From assembly GCA_019779905.1 (NCBI GenBank), contig JABAKE010000010.1, positions 80,590 through 144,589 of the forward strand: a stretch of DNA of 64,000 bases, written 5' to 3'. Positions 1 through 10,734 of this stretch are shown here, in pieces; positions within the stretch are counted from its first letter, which is position 1, and every line of letters begins with the position of its first letter. A model generated the notes under the pieces. The model worked only from the letters and a program-made list of their open reading frames with translations. It was not told where the DNA came from and made no database searches. Source of the DNA: Modestobacter lapidis. GTDB lineage: Bacteria; Actinomycetota; Actinomycetes; Mycobacteriales; Geodermatophilaceae. Both the position numbers and the translations under genes were made by a program.

Positions 1-1466
<1,466 letters not shown>

Positions 1467-1468
1467 TC

Positions 1469-1524
1469 AAGGACCCCGTCCTTCTCACCCCTCGCAAGCT
1501 CGAGGCGAGCCTCCGGACGGGGCC
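1469..1524 (+). repeat. Dispersed hairpin repeat, copy A
   Basis: Begins two bases after the glnK stop. The arms AAGGACCCCGTCC and GGACGGGGCC enclose a middle with TCGCAAGCTCGAGGCGA. It could act as a terminator or attenuator between glnK and glnD. It is the same family as copies at 4.3, 22.6, 23.5, 48.5 and 49.0 kb. Confidence 0.75.
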
Positions 1525-1662
1525 GTCCACGCTCGGGTGAGCCTCGGGACGGTGCCGGACTCGACCGCGAACGCCGGCCGGGGCGGCGGGGAACCCGCCG
1601 TCCCGGCCGGCTCGTCCCCGCCGCGCCACGTTCCGCTGTGCCGTCCCGACCGGAGGGTTCCC

Positions 1663-4035
1663 GTGCTCGACACCGATGCCCTGCCCGGCCTGAGCCGCGC
1701 CCAGCGCTGCGCGGTCCTCGACGGCTGGCTCACCGGCCTGCTGGCCGCCGCGCTGACCGGCACGCCCCGGCCGGCGCCCCGCCGCGGGGCGCCCCCGCCC
1801 GCCGACGACAGCGGGATCGCCCTGGTCGCGGTCGGCAGCCTGGGACGGCGGGAGCTGCCGCCCTGCGGCGACCTGGACCTGGTGCTGGTGCACGACGGCC
1901 GCCCCGAGGTCGCCCGGGTCGCCGACGCGCTGTGGTACCCGGTCTGGGACGCCGGTCTCCGGCTGGACCACTCGGTGCGCACCGTGAAGGAGGCGGTCTC
2001 GGTCGCTGCCGCCGACGTCAGGGCCGGCCTCGGGCTGCTCGACGTCCGGCACGTGGCCGGTGACGCCGCGCTGTCGGCGGCCCTGCGCAGCGCGACCCTG
2101 GCGTCCTGGCGGCAGCACGCCACCAGGCTGCTGCCGGAACTCCGCGACCTGCGGCGGGCGCGGGGCCGGCAGGTCGGCGAGCTCGGCTTCCTCCTCGAGC
2201 CCGACCTCAAGGAGGCCTACGGCGGGCTGCGCGAGGGGCAGGTGCTGCGCGCCCTGGCCGCCGCCCAGCTGGCCGACGAGCCGCCGGCGCGCGCGGGGGA
2301 GGCCTACGCGTTCCTGCTCGACGTCCGTGACGCGCTGCGCCGGTCCACCGGCCGGGCCGGCGACGTGCTGGTCCGGCAGACCCAGCGGCCCGTCGCCGAG
2401 CAGCTGGGGCTGGCCGACGACGACGTGCTGCTGCGCCAGGTGAGCCTGGCGGGGCGCCGGCTGGCCTTCGTCGCCGACGAGACCTGGCGGCGGGTCGACG
2501 CGGCGCTGGTGCGCCGGCCGGGCTCCCGGTACCGCCGGGTGCGCCGTGAACCGCTCGCCGAGGGGCTGGTCCGGCAGGGCGACGAGGTGGTGCTGGCCCG
2601 CGACGCGCGGCCGGCGGCCGACGTCGGCCTCGTCCTGCGCGGCGCCGCCGCCGCGGCGCGGGCCGACCTGCTGCTGTCCCCGTACACGCTCAAGGTGCTC
2701 GCGGTGCACGCGCCGGCGCTGCCCCGGCCGTGGCCGCCGGAGGTCCGGTGGTCCTTCCTCCGGTTGCTCGCCAGCGGCCGCAGTGCCGTGGCGGTGCTCG
2801 AGCAGCTGGACCAGGAGGGCCTGCTCGGCCGCATGCTCCCGGAGTGGGACCGGGTGCGCTCCATGCCGCAGCGCCATCCCTGGCACCGCTTCACCGTCGA
2901 CCGGCACCTGGTGGAGGCGGCCGCCGCGGCGGCGGAGCTCACCCGGGACGTCGACCGGCCCGACCTGCTGCTGGTCGGCGCGCTGCTGCACGACATCGGC
3001 AAGGGCTGGCCCGGCGACCACACCGACGTGGGAGTGGTGGTCATCGAGGAGATCGCCGTCCGGATGGGTTTCAGCCCGCCGGACGTCGCCACCCTGGTGG
3101 CGATGGTGCGCCACCATCTGCTGCTGCCCGACGTCGCGACCCACCGCGACATCGACGACCCGCTGACCGTCGACCGGGTGGTCGAGGCCATCGGCGGGGA
3201 CGCCGCCCTGCTGCAGCTGCTGCACGCCCTCGCCCAGGCCGACGGAGCCGCCACCAGCACCTCGGCCTGGTCGCCCTGGAAGGCGCACCTGGTGGCCGCC
3301 CTGGTGGCCCGGGTCGCCGCCCGGCTGGGTAGTGCCGCGATGCCCGAGCCGGTGCTCGAGCCGACCGCGCCGCAGGTCACCGCGCCGGCGCCGGAGATCC
3401 CCGGTCGCACCGAGCCGGTGACCGTCGGGATCGAGGACGTCCTGGACGGTCAGCAGGTGACCTTCGGCGCCGCGGACCGGCCGGGCCTGTTCAGCCTGTG
3501 CGCCGGGGTGCTGGCGCTCAACCAGCTCGACGTGCGCGCCGCCCGGGTCAACGTCGTCGGGAGCCATGCCACCCTGGTGTTCGCCGTCCGCCCGCGCTTC
3601 GGACGGGCCCCGGTGCCCGAGATCCTCGCCGACGGTGTCCGGGCCGCGCTGGAGGGGACGCTCCCGCTGGCCGGTCGGCTGCGTCAGCGCGAGCACGACT
3701 ACAGCCAGGACGGCGGCCGGAGCGCCCCGCCCCGGGTCTCCTGGTTCGACGCCGAGGCCACCGGGGCCACGAGCCTGGTGGAGGTGCGCGCGGGTGACCG
3801 GGCCGGGCTGCTGTACCGGCTCACCGCCGCCCTGGCCGGTGCCGGCCTCACGGTCAGCTCGGCGACGGTGGAGACGCTCGGCGCGGATGCCGTGGACGCC
3901 TTCTACGTCCGCGACAGCTCGGGTGGCCCCGTCGACGGCGGGCAGCGCACCCGGGCGGAGCGGGCGCTCGTGGCCGCCGCCCGGGGGGAGGCACCAGATC
4001 CCGCGGCGTGGGTGGTGGTCGACACGCCGGGCTGA
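1663..4035 (+). CDS. glnD: [Protein-PII] nucleotidylyltransferase GlnD
   Basis: Bifunctional PII-modifying and demodifying enzyme, 790 aa from this start. The N-terminal nucleotidyltransferase motif GSLGRRELPPCGDLDL begins at residue 58, with Asp70/Asp72 as metal ligands. A central GlnD PII-UTase domain follows, then an HD hydrolase domain (HDIGKG, His443-Asp444) and two C-terminal ACT domains that sense glutamine. I chose GTG 1663 because GGAGGG lies 5 nt upstream. The frame is open back to a GTG at 1537 that has no ribosome site and adds 42 low-complexity residues. Partner of GlnK just upstream. Confidence 0.93.
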   Translation: MLDTDALPGLSRAQRCAVLDGWLTGLLAAALTGTPRPAPRRGAPPPADDSGIALVAVGSLGRRELPPCGDLDLVLVHDGRPEVARVADALWYPVWDAGLRLDHSVRTVKEAVSVAAADVRAGLGLLDVRHVAGDAALSAALRSATLASWRQHATRLLPELRDLRRARGRQVGELGFLLEPDLKEAYGGLREGQVLRALAAAQLADEPPARAGEAYAFLLDVRDALRRSTGRAGDVLVRQTQRPVAEQLGLADDDVLLRQVSLAGRRLAFVADETWRRVDAALVRRPGSRYRRVRREPLAEGLVRQGDEVVLARDARPAADVGLVLRGAAAAARADLLLSPYTLKVLAVHAPALPRPWPPEVRWSFLRLLASGRSAVAVLEQLDQEGLLGRMLPEWDRVRSMPQRHPWHRFTVDRHLVEAAAAAAELTRDVDRPDLLLVGALLHDIGKGWPGDHTDVGVVVIEEIAVRMGFSPPDVATLVAMVRHHLLLPDVATHRDIDDPLTVDRVVEAIGGDAALLQLLHALAQADGAATSTSAWSPWKAHLVAALVARVAARLGSAAMPEPVLEPTAPQVTAPAPEIPGRTEPVTVGIEDVLDGQQVTFGAADRPGLFSLCAGVLALNQLDVRAARVNVVGSHATLVFAVRPRFGRAPVPEILADGVRAALEGTLPLAGRLRQREHDYSQDGGRSAPPRVSWFDAEATGATSLVEVRAGDRAGLLYRLTAALAGAGLTVSSATVETLGADAVDAFYVRDSSGGPVDGGQRTRAERALVAAARGEAPDPAAWVVVDTPG

Positions 4036-4123
4036 GGTGACCAGTTCTGTCGTACCCCCGTGACACGTTGACCGGGAGTCGGCGCCCGGTCCGGGGCCCG
4101 GCAGCGCGAGGGGAGACCGATCC

Positions 4124-4318
4124 GTGGAACACCCGACGTGGCCCTGTCCCACCTGCGGGCAGGACACCCAGTTCGAGCAGCCCGCCTGCCCCGACGGTCA
4201 CACCGACGACGGTGGCGAGTGTCCCGAGTGGGCGTGCGTCGAGTGCGGCACGGCGTTCATGAGCGGGGGCGTCGTCCCGACGGTCGCCGGCGGGTCCGCC
4301 TGGCGGCGCGCGGCCTGA
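4124..4318 (+). CDS. Small zinc-ribbon-like protein, unknown function
   Basis: 64 aa, GTG start with GAGGGGA about 10 nt upstream. Cysteines fall in CPTCG (residues 8-12), a CPDGH segment and CxxC-type WACVECG, enough to bind one or two zinc ions. The tail is GC-rich without motifs. It stands alone between glnD and ffh. I do not recognise a named family. The short length leaves some doubt, but the start, the Cys spacing and the repeat placed just after its stop all support a real gene. Confidence 0.6.
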   Translation: MEHPTWPCPTCGQDTQFEQPACPDGHTDDGGECPEWACVECGTAFMSGGVVPTVAGGSAWRRAA

Positions 4319-4434
4319 AGAATGACCCCGCTGCCCCCGGCCCCGTCCAGAGGCTCGTCCCGAGCCTGCGAGGGATGAGGAGGACGGGGTCCTTCCCCTC
4401 GCGGCGGGACCCTGCAGCGGGGCCGGCTCTGCCC
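4319..4434. repeat. Dispersed hairpin repeat, copy B, apparently nested
   Basis: Outer arms GACCCCGCTGC (4324-4334) and GCAGCGGGGCC (4414-4424) look like one repeat unit split in its middle by a second unit in opposite orientation (4339-4394, GGCCCCGTCC to GGACGGGGTCCTT). The inner unit is nearly the reverse complement of copy A. It starts just after the zinc-ribbon gene stop. The rest of the gap up to ffh shows only a TACCCT that could be a -10 box. Confidence 0.6.
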
Positions 4435-4598
4435 ACCGCTCACAAGCGTGCGGTGGGCCGCTGCGGAGGGGCCACTACCCTGGGAGCGGTGGCGTGACGG
4501 CCCCGGGGTGGCCCCGGGCGCCTGAGCCGTGCTGCCCGGCACGCTGGAGCATCGGCGGGTCGGCCGGCGGCTGCACGCCTGACAGCTGAGGACGTGTT

Positions 4599-6182
4599 GT
4601 GTTCGAGACCCTCTCCGACCGCCTGGACAAGGTCTTCACCGGTCTGCGTGGCAAGGGCCGGCTCTCCGACGAGGACATCGATGCCACGGCGCGGGAGATC
4701 CGCATCGCGCTGCTCGAGGCCGACGTCGCGCTCCCCGTCGTGCGGACGTTCATCGCGTCGGTCAAGGAGCGCGCCCGGGGCGCGGAGGTCTCCGGCGCGC
4801 TGAACCCGGCCCAGCAGATCATCAAGATCGTCAACGAGGAGCTCATCGGCGTCCTCGGCGGTGAGACCCGGCGGATCCGCTTCGCCAAGCAGTCGCCGAC
4901 AGTGATCATGCTGGCCGGTCTGCAGGGTGCCGGTAAGACAACGCTGGCGGGCAAGCTCGGCCGCTGGCTCAAGGCGCAGGGGCACACCCCGCTGCTGGTG
5001 GCCTGCGACCTCCAGCGCCCCAACGCCGTCCAGCAGCTGTCGGTGGTGGCCGGGCAGGCCGGGGTCGACGTCTTCGCGCCCGAGCCGGGCAACGGCGTCG
5101 GCGACCCGATCGCCGTCGCCGAGGCCTCCATCGAGCACGCCCGGCGCACGATGCACGACGTCGTCGTCGTCGACACCGCCGGCCGGCTGGGCATCGACGC
5201 CGAGCTGATGGCCCAGGCCGCCGGGATCCGCGACGCCGTCCATCCCGACGAGACGCTGTTCGTCGTCGACGCGATGATCGGTCAGGACGCCGTCACCACG
5301 GCGATGGCGTTCCAGGAGGGTGTCGGCTTCTCCGGCGTCGTCCTGACCAAGCTCGACGGTGACGCCCGCGGTGGTGCCGCACTATCGGTCCGGCACGTCA
5401 CCGGCCAGCCGATCATGTTCGCCTCGACCGGCGAGAAGCTGGCCGACTTCGACGTCTTCCACCCCGAGCGGATGGCCTCGCGCATCCTCGGGATGGGCGA
5501 CGTGCTGACCCTGATCGAGCAGGCCGAGCAGGCCTTCGACGCCGACCAGGCCGAAAAGATGGCCGGCAAGCTCGCCAGCCGGGAGGGCTTCACGCTCGAG
5601 GACTTCCTCGAGCAGATGATGGCGATCCGCAAGATGGGGCCGATCGCGAACCTGCTCGGCATGCTCCCCGGCGCCGGGCAGATGAAGGAGCAGCTCGCGC
5701 AGGTCGACGAGCGGGACCTGGACCGCACCGCGGCGATCATCCGGTCGATGACCCCGGCCGAGCGGGCCACCCCGAAGATCGTCAACGCCTCGCGCCGGGT
5801 GCGGATCGCCAACGGGTCCGGGATGAGCGTCACCGACGTCAACCAGCTGCTCGAGCGCTTCGGCCAGGCCCAGAAGATGATGGGCCAGATGGCCGGCAGC
5901 ATGGGCATGCCCGGCATGGGGCCGATGTCGAAGAAGCAGCGCGGCCGGCAGATGCAGCCCAAGGGCGGCAAGAAGGGCAAGGGGAAGAACAAGGGCGGTC
6001 CGTCCCGGCGGCCGATCGGCGCGCCCGGCGGAATGCCGGCCGGGTTCACCGGCGGCGGGACGGGCGGCGGCATGCCGGCGCTGCCCCCCGGCGGGCTGCC
6101 CGGCCTGGCCCCCGGCCAGGGGCTGCCCGACCTCACCAAGCTCGACTTCGACCAGTTCAAGGACGAGCGGCCGGGCCGGTGA
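4599..6182 (+). CDS. ffh: Signal recognition particle GTPase Ffh
   Basis: SRP54 homologue that binds 4.5S RNA and signal sequences and docks ribosomes on FtsY. 527 aa with an N domain (MFETLSDRLDKVF), the G domain P-loop GLQGAGKTT at residues 107-115, then DTAGR and TKLDGDARGG, and a Met-rich M domain near the end. The tail after about residue 445 is a Lys/Gly- then Gly/Pro-rich extension longer than usual for Ffh. GTG start. The stop overlaps the next gene's GTG start (GGTGA). Confidence 0.97.
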   Translation: MFETLSDRLDKVFTGLRGKGRLSDEDIDATAREIRIALLEADVALPVVRTFIASVKERARGAEVSGALNPAQQIIKIVNEELIGVLGGETRRIRFAKQSPTVIMLAGLQGAGKTTLAGKLGRWLKAQGHTPLLVACDLQRPNAVQQLSVVAGQAGVDVFAPEPGNGVGDPIAVAEASIEHARRTMHDVVVVDTAGRLGIDAELMAQAAGIRDAVHPDETLFVVDAMIGQDAVTTAMAFQEGVGFSGVVLTKLDGDARGGAALSVRHVTGQPIMFASTGEKLADFDVFHPERMASRILGMGDVLTLIEQAEQAFDADQAEKMAGKLASREGFTLEDFLEQMMAIRKMGPIANLLGMLPGAGQMKEQLAQVDERDLDRTAAIIRSMTPAERATPKIVNASRRVRIANGSGMSVTDVNQLLERFGQAQKMMGQMAGSMGMPGMGPMSKKQRGRQMQPKGGKKGKGKNKGGPSRRPIGAPGGMPAGFTGGGTGGGMPALPPGGLPGLAPGQGLPDLTKLDFDQFKDERPGR

Positions 6183-7273
6183 GCGGCGGGCCGCTGCCCG
6201 ACCTCCACCTGGCCGGTGTCCCGCTCCCCGAGGGTGAGCACCGCGACCTCTGGGTGCGCGCGGGCCGGATCACCTTCGAGCCGGTGCCCGGCGCCGAGAC
6301 GGTGAGCCGGGGCGGGTTCGTCCTGCCCGGGCTGGTCGACGCCCACTGTCACGTGGGCGTCGCCCGCGGCGGCGGCCCGGTCGAGGACCTGGCGGAGGTG
6401 CGCGAGCAGGCGCTGACCGAACGGGCGGCGGGCGTGCTGGCGCTGCGCGACTGCGGGTCGCCGGTCGACACGCGGGCGCTGGACGACCATCCCGACCTGC
6501 CCCGGATCGTGCGGGCCGGCCGGCACCTGGCCGCATCCCGCCGCTACATCCCCGGGCTGGCCATCGAGCTGGACCCGGCCGACCTGGTCGCCGAGGTCCG
6601 GGTCCAGGCCCGGCGCGGCGACGGCTGGGTGAAGCTGGTCGGCGACTGGATCGACCGCGGCGCCGGCGACCTGGCCCCGGAGTGGCCGGCCGACGTGCTG
6701 GCCGCAGCGATCGCGGCCGCCCACGAGGAGGGCGCCCGGGTCACCGCGCACACCTTCGGCACCGACGCGCTGCCCGGCCTGATCGACGCCGGCATCGACT
6801 GCATCGAGCACGGCACCGGGTTGACCGAGGAGCTCGTCGGCGCGATGGCCACCCGGGGCACCGCCGTCGTCCCGACGCTGGTGAACGTGGCCCACTTCCC
6901 GGAGTTCGCGGCGGCGGGGGAGCGGAAGTTCCCGGCGTACGCCTCGACGATGCGGCGGCTGCACGCGGGGGCGGGCGCCGTGGTGCGGGCGGCGTACGAC
7001 GCCGGGGTCCCGGTCTTCGCCGGCACCGACGCCGGCGGCGGGATCGACCACGGACTGGTCGCCGAGGAGATCCGGGCGCTGCACGCCGCCGGGCTGCCCG
7101 CCGAGGCCGCGCTGGCCGCCGGCTCGTGGGCGGCACGGAGCTGGCTGGGGCTGCCCGGTATCGAGGAGGGGGCGCCGGCCGACCTCGTGGTCTACGGCAC
7201 TGACCCCCGCACCGACCTCGACACCCTGCAGCGACCGCAACGAGTCATCCTCCGCGGCCAGATCGTCAGCTGA
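6179..7273 (+). CDS. Metal-dependent amidohydrolase family protein
   Basis: 364-aa member of the amidohydrolase superfamily, probably cytoplasmic. All metal-centre residues are visible: HxH at 56/58 (DAHCHVG), Lys152 (WVKLVGDW), His191 (TAHTF), His211 (EHGTG) and Asp284 (GTDAGG). This is the binuclear pattern of imidazolonepropionase/dipeptidase-like enzymes. The substrate cannot be read from the sequence. Translationally coupled to ffh by a 4-nt overlap, an arrangement common in actinobacteria. Confidence 0.88.
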   Translation: MSGGPLPDLHLAGVPLPEGEHRDLWVRAGRITFEPVPGAETVSRGGFVLPGLVDAHCHVGVARGGGPVEDLAEVREQALTERAAGVLALRDCGSPVDTRALDDHPDLPRIVRAGRHLAASRRYIPGLAIELDPADLVAEVRVQARRGDGWVKLVGDWIDRGAGDLAPEWPADVLAAAIAAAHEEGARVTAHTFGTDALPGLIDAGIDCIEHGTGLTEELVGAMATRGTAVVPTLVNVAHFPEFAAAGERKFPAYASTMRRLHAGAGAVVRAAYDAGVPVFAGTDAGGGIDHGLVAEEIRALHAAGLPAEAALAAGSWAARSWLGLPGIEEGAPADLVVYGTDPRTDLDTLQRPQRVILRGQIVS

Positions 7274-7287
7274 GCAGCCGAGGACGC

Positions 7288-7400
7288 TCAGCGCCACGCC
7301 AGGAGGCGCGGGCTGACCAGCCGCCCACGGGTACGGACGACGACGAAGTCGTCGGTGGACCCGGCGCGGGGGCCGGAGGCTCCCCGCCGGGGACACGGCG
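7288..7400 (-). pseudogene. Possible 3' remnant of a lost gene
   Basis: A minus-strand frame ending at TGA 7288-7290 would encode a plausible C-terminus (DDFVVVRTRGRLVSPRLLAWR) with nearly all codons ending in G or C. No start codon or upstream body exists because proS follows in the opposite direction. It could equally be chance in GC-rich DNA. Confidence 0.2.
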
Positions 7401-7466
7401 ACTCGCTCAGCGCAGCCGGACAAACCCGCTGGCCGCGGTGTCGACCGGTAGGTCGACAATGTCGGG

Positions 7467-9293
7467 GTGCTGTTGCGGATGTCGACCCTGTTCCTGCGGA
7501 CCCTGCGTGACGACCCGGCCGACGCGGAGGTGCCCAGCCACCGGCTCCTCGCCCGCGGCGGGTACATCCGGCGCGCTGCCCCGGGCGGGTTCACCTGGCT
7601 GCCGCTGGGCTGGCGGGTGTTCCGCAACGTGGAGCGCGTCGTCCGCGAGGAGATGGACGCGATGGGCGCCCAGGAGGTCCATTTTCCTGCGCTGCTGCCC
7701 CGTGAGCCCTACGAGGCCACCGGCCGCTGGACCGAGTACGGCCCCAACCTCTTCCGGCTGCAGGACCGTCGCGGCAACGACTTCCTCCTCGGCCCCACGC
7801 ACGAGGAGATGTTCACCCTCCTGGTGAAGGACCTGTACTCGTCCTACAAGGATCTGCCGCTCTCGCTCTACCAGATCCAGACCAAGTACCGGGACGAGGC
7901 CCGGCCGCGGGCCGGGCTGTTCCGCGGCCGGGAGTTCACCATGAAGGACAGCTACTCCTTCGACGTGGACGACGCCGGCCTGGACCGCTCCTATGCCGCG
8001 CACCGGGCCGCCTACATCAGGATCTTCGACCGGCTCGGCCTGGAGTACGTGATCGTCTCGGCGATGTCCGGGGCGATGGGCGGCTCCCGGAGCGAGGAGT
8101 TCCTGCACCCGACGGCCATCGGCGAGGACACCTTCGTCCGCTCACCCGGCGGGTACGCGGCGAACGTCGAAGCCGTCTCCACCGTCGTACCCGAGGCCGT
8201 GCCGTTCGACGGGCTGCCCGACGCCCACGTCGAGGACACCCCGGACACCCCGACGATCGAGACGCTCGTCGCGGTCGCCAACGAGAAGTTCCCGGACGCC
8301 GGGTACACGGCGGCGGACACGCTGAAGAACGTCGTCGTGACCCTGGTGCACCCCGACGGGACCCGGGAGCCGCTGGTCGTCGGCCTGCCGGGCGACCGCG
8401 AGGTCGATGCCAAGCGGCTGGAGGCCCAGGTCGCGCCGGCCGAGGTGGAGGGGTTCACCGACTTCGCCGCCCACCCGGCGCTGGTGAAGGGCTACATCGG
8501 CCCGCAGGTGCTGGGTGCCGACAGCGCCAGCGGCATCCGCTACCTGGTCGACCCCCGGGTGGTGGCCGGAACCCGCTGGATCACCGGCGCGAACGAGCCC
8601 GGCGCGCACGTGTTCGACCTGGTCGCCGGCCGCGACTTCGGCTGGGACGGCGTCATCGAGGCCGCCGAGGTGCTGCCCGGCGACCCGGCACCGGATGGCT
8701 CGGGTCCACTGGAGCTGGCCCGCGGCGTGGAGATGGGGCACATCTTCGCCCTCGGCCGCAAGTACGCCGAGGCGCTGGACCTCAAGGTCCTCGACGAGAA
8801 CGGCAAGCTCGTGACCGTGACCATGGGCTCCTACGGGATCGGGGTCTCCCGGGCCGTGGCCGCGATCGCCGAGTCCACGCACGACGAGCTCGGCCTGGTC
8901 TGGCCCCGGGAGATTGCGCCGGCCGATGTGCACGTGGTCGCCACCGGCAAGGATCCCGCGATCTTCGAGTTCGCGGAGCGCCTGGCGGGCGACCTGTCCG
9001 ACGGCTGGGGGCTGGCGGTGCTCTACGACGACCGGCCGAAGGTCTCGCCGGGGGTGAAGTTCAAGGACGCCGAGCTCCTCGGCATGCCGACCATCGTCAC
9101 GGTCGGCCGCGGGCTGGCCGAGGGCGTGATCGAGATCCGCGACCGGGCCACCGGGGAGCGCCGTGACGTCCCCGTCGCCGAGGCGCGCGATGCGGTGCTG
9201 GCAGAGGTGCGAGGGGGCGCGGCCGGGCCGCGGGGGTCGACGTCGGGGCCGCCGTCGGAGCTGTCGTGGTCAGCGATGCGCCCGGCCGACTGA
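7467..9293 (+). CDS. proS: Prolyl-tRNA synthetase (bacterial type)
   Basis: Class II aminoacyl-tRNA synthetase charging tRNA-Pro. 608 aa from GTG 7467, giving the common N-terminus (M)[15 protein letters not shown] 7479 is an alternative. GPTHEEMF and motif 2 ([16 protein letters not shown], from residue 142), an inserted editing domain at about residues 230-400, motif 3 (GSYGIGVSR, from residue 454) and the anticodon-binding domain are all present. About 25 low-complexity residues extend the C-terminus. The palindrome GTCGACCGG-TAG-GTCGAC lies just upstream. Confidence 0.96.
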   Translation: MLLRMSTLFLRTLRDDPADAEVPSHRLLARGGYIRRAAPGGFTWLPLGWRVFRNVERVVREEMDAMGAQEVHFPALLPREPYEATGRWTEYGPNLFRLQDRRGNDFLLGPTHEEMFTLLVKDLYSSYKDLPLSLYQIQTKYRDEARPRAGLFRGREFTMKDSYSFDVDDAGLDRSYAAHRAAYIRIFDRLGLEYVIVSAMSGAMGGSRSEEFLHPTAIGEDTFVRSPGGYAANVEAVSTVVPEAVPFDGLPDAHVEDTPDTPTIETLVAVANEKFPDAGYTAADTLKNVVVTLVHPDGTREPLVVGLPGDREVDAKRLEAQVAPAEVEGFTDFAAHPALVKGYIGPQVLGADSASGIRYLVDPRVVAGTRWITGANEPGAHVFDLVAGRDFGWDGVIEAAEVLPGDPAPDGSGPLELARGVEMGHIFALGRKYAEALDLKVLDENGKLVTVTMGSYGIGVSRAVAAIAESTHDELGLVWPREIAPADVHVVATGKDPAIFEFAERLAGDLSDGWGLAVLYDDRPKVSPGVKFKDAELLGMPTIVTVGRGLAEGVIEIRDRATGERRDVPVAEARDAVLAEVRGGAAGPRGSTSGPPSELSWSAMRPAD

Positions 9294-9320
9294 CGCGGGT
9301 CCCGGCGACTGTCCGCCGTC

Positions 9321-9329
9321 TGGCATGAT
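9321..9329 (+). promoter_or_regulatory. Possible extended -10 promoter for the rpsP cluster
   Basis: TGGCATGAT is an extended -10 element (TGn before CATGAT) without a good -35. It lies about 130 nt before rpsP in the only sizeable gap between proS and the ribosome-maturation genes. Confidence 0.3.
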
Positions 9330-9457
9330 GGGGGGTCGAACACGGCGGTCGGCGGCCCTCTCACCGTTGCCGTCCGTGTCCCTCGCTCCGCCCCGGCGTG
9401 CCCCACGCGTCCGTCCGGCGGGCACCACAGTCTGAGTTCGAGGAGCACACCACACCC

Positions 9458-9931
9458 GTGGCCACCAAGATCAAGCTCATGCGCCTGGGCAAGATGCGCG
9501 CGCCGTACTACCGCATCGTCGTCGCCGACGCCCGTACCAAGCGGGACGGCCGGTCGATCGAGACCATCGGCAAGTACCACCCGAAGGAGGACCCCTCCTT
9601 CATCGAGGTCGACGGCGAGCGGGCGCAGTACTGGCTCGGTGTCGGCGCGCAGCCGACCGAGGCCGTCGCCGCGATCCTGCGGGTGACCGGTGACTGGCAG
9701 AAGTTCAAGGGCGAGCCCGCCCCGCCGCCGATGAAGGTCGCGGCCCCCAAGGCCGACAAGAAGGCCATCTACGAGGAGGCCGCCCGCGCCGCCATGGGTG
9801 AGCCCGCCGCCGACGCGACGACCCCGCGCAAGAAGGCCGCGCCCAAGGCCGACGCCGCGCCGAAGGCCGACGCCGCGCCGAAGGCCGACGCCGCCGCCGA
9901 GCCGGCCGCCACCGAGAAGCCCGCCGAGTAA
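9458..9931 (+). CDS. rpsP: 30S ribosomal protein S16 with Ala/Lys-rich tail
   Basis: S16, a 30S assembly protein. 157 aa from GTG 9458 ([21 protein letters not shown]), preceded by AGGAGC 11 nt upstream; the frame extends further up without a better start. The S16 fold is finished by about residue 85. The remaining ~70 residues are a charged tail with three tandem KADAAP-type units, an extension typical of actinobacterial S16. First gene of rpsP-khpA-rimM-trmD. Confidence 0.96.
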   Translation: MATKIKLMRLGKMRAPYYRIVVADARTKRDGRSIETIGKYHPKEDPSFIEVDGERAQYWLGVGAQPTEAVAAILRVTGDWQKFKGEPAPPPMKVAAPKADKKAIYEEAARAAMGEPAADATTPRKKAAPKADAAPKADAAPKADAAAEPAATEKPAE

Positions 9932-9934
9932 GAC

Positions 9935-10171
9935 GTGCTCGAAGAGGCGCTCGAGCACCTGGTCAAGGGCATCGTCGACAACCCCGACGACGTCGCCGTC
10001 GACCTGGTCAACGGCCGGCGTGGCAAGACCCTCGAGGTCCGGGTGCACCCCGACGACCTCGGCAAGGTCATCGGCCGTGGCGGGCGTACCGCCAAGGCGC
10101 TGCGCCAGGTCATGACCGGGGTCGGCGGCCGCGGCCTGCGGGTCGACGTCGTCGACACCGACGGGCGCTGA
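9935..10171 (+). CDS. khpA: KH-domain RNA-binding protein KhpA
   Basis: 78 aa, single KH domain with the RNA-binding loop GKVIGRGGRTAKAL. Family members (YlqC/KhpA) bind RNA with partner KhpB and affect cell-wall gene expression and ribosome maturation in Gram-positives. GTG start three bases after the rpsP stop, so co-translated. Confidence 0.93.
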   Translation: MLEEALEHLVKGIVDNPDDVAVDLVNGRRGKTLEVRVHPDDLGKVIGRGGRTAKALRQVMTGVGGRGLRVDVVDTDGR

Positions 10172-10183
10172 GCAGCACCCTCC

Positions 10184-10729
10184 GTGCCCGCAGCTCCTGA
10201 GTCCACCGACACCGTGGTGGTCGGCCGTATCGGCCGACCCCACGGTGTCCGTGGTCTGGTCACCGTCGAGGTGCGCACCGACGACCCCGACCTCCGGTTC
10301 ACCCCGGGCGCCGTGCTCAGCACCGAGCCGGCCGAGCGGGGGCCGCTGACCGTGGTGGACATGCGCTGGCACAGCGGCACGCTGCTGCTGCAGCTGGCCG
10401 GCCCGGACGGCGGCGTGCTGGCCGACCGCGAGGCCGCCGACGCCCTTCGCAACACCCGGTTGCTGGTCCCGGTCACCGACCTGCCCGACCTCGAGGATCC
10501 CGACTCCTTCTACGACCACCAGCTCGTCGGGCTGGCCGCGCAGCTGCCGGACGGTTCGGTGCTGGGCGAGGTCACCGCGGTGCGCCACGAGGGCACCGAG
10601 CTGCTGGTCGTCCGCCGTCCCGGGGCCGGCGACCTGCTCGTCCCGTTCGTGCAGGCCATCGTGCCGACGGTCGACCTGGCCGCCGGCCATCTCGTCGTCG
10701 ACCCGCCCGAGGGCCTGCTGGAGCTCTGA
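10184..10729 (+). CDS. rimM: 16S rRNA processing protein RimM
   Basis: 181 aa. The N-terminal RimM barrel (VVVGRIGRPHGVRGLVTVEVRTDDP) and the C-terminal PRC-barrel with YDHQLVGL are complete. It binds S19 and helps 30S head maturation. GTG start 12 nt after khpA. The stop TGA is embedded in CTGAGC, where trmD translation probably begins. Confidence 0.95.
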   Translation: MPAAPESTDTVVVGRIGRPHGVRGLVTVEVRTDDPDLRFTPGAVLSTEPAERGPLTVVDMRWHSGTLLLQLAGPDGGVLADREAADALRNTRLLVPVTDLPDLEDPDSFYDHQLVGLAAQLPDGSVLGEVTAVRHEGTELLVVRRPGAGDLLVPFVQAIVPTVDLAAGHLVVDPPEGLLEL

Positions 10730-10734
10730 GCGCA

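Noticed and set aside
1537..1662. 42-residue N-terminal extension of GlnD from GTG 1537
   Set aside because: No ribosome site, low-complexity sequence, and a strong GGAGGG site exists for GTG 1663.
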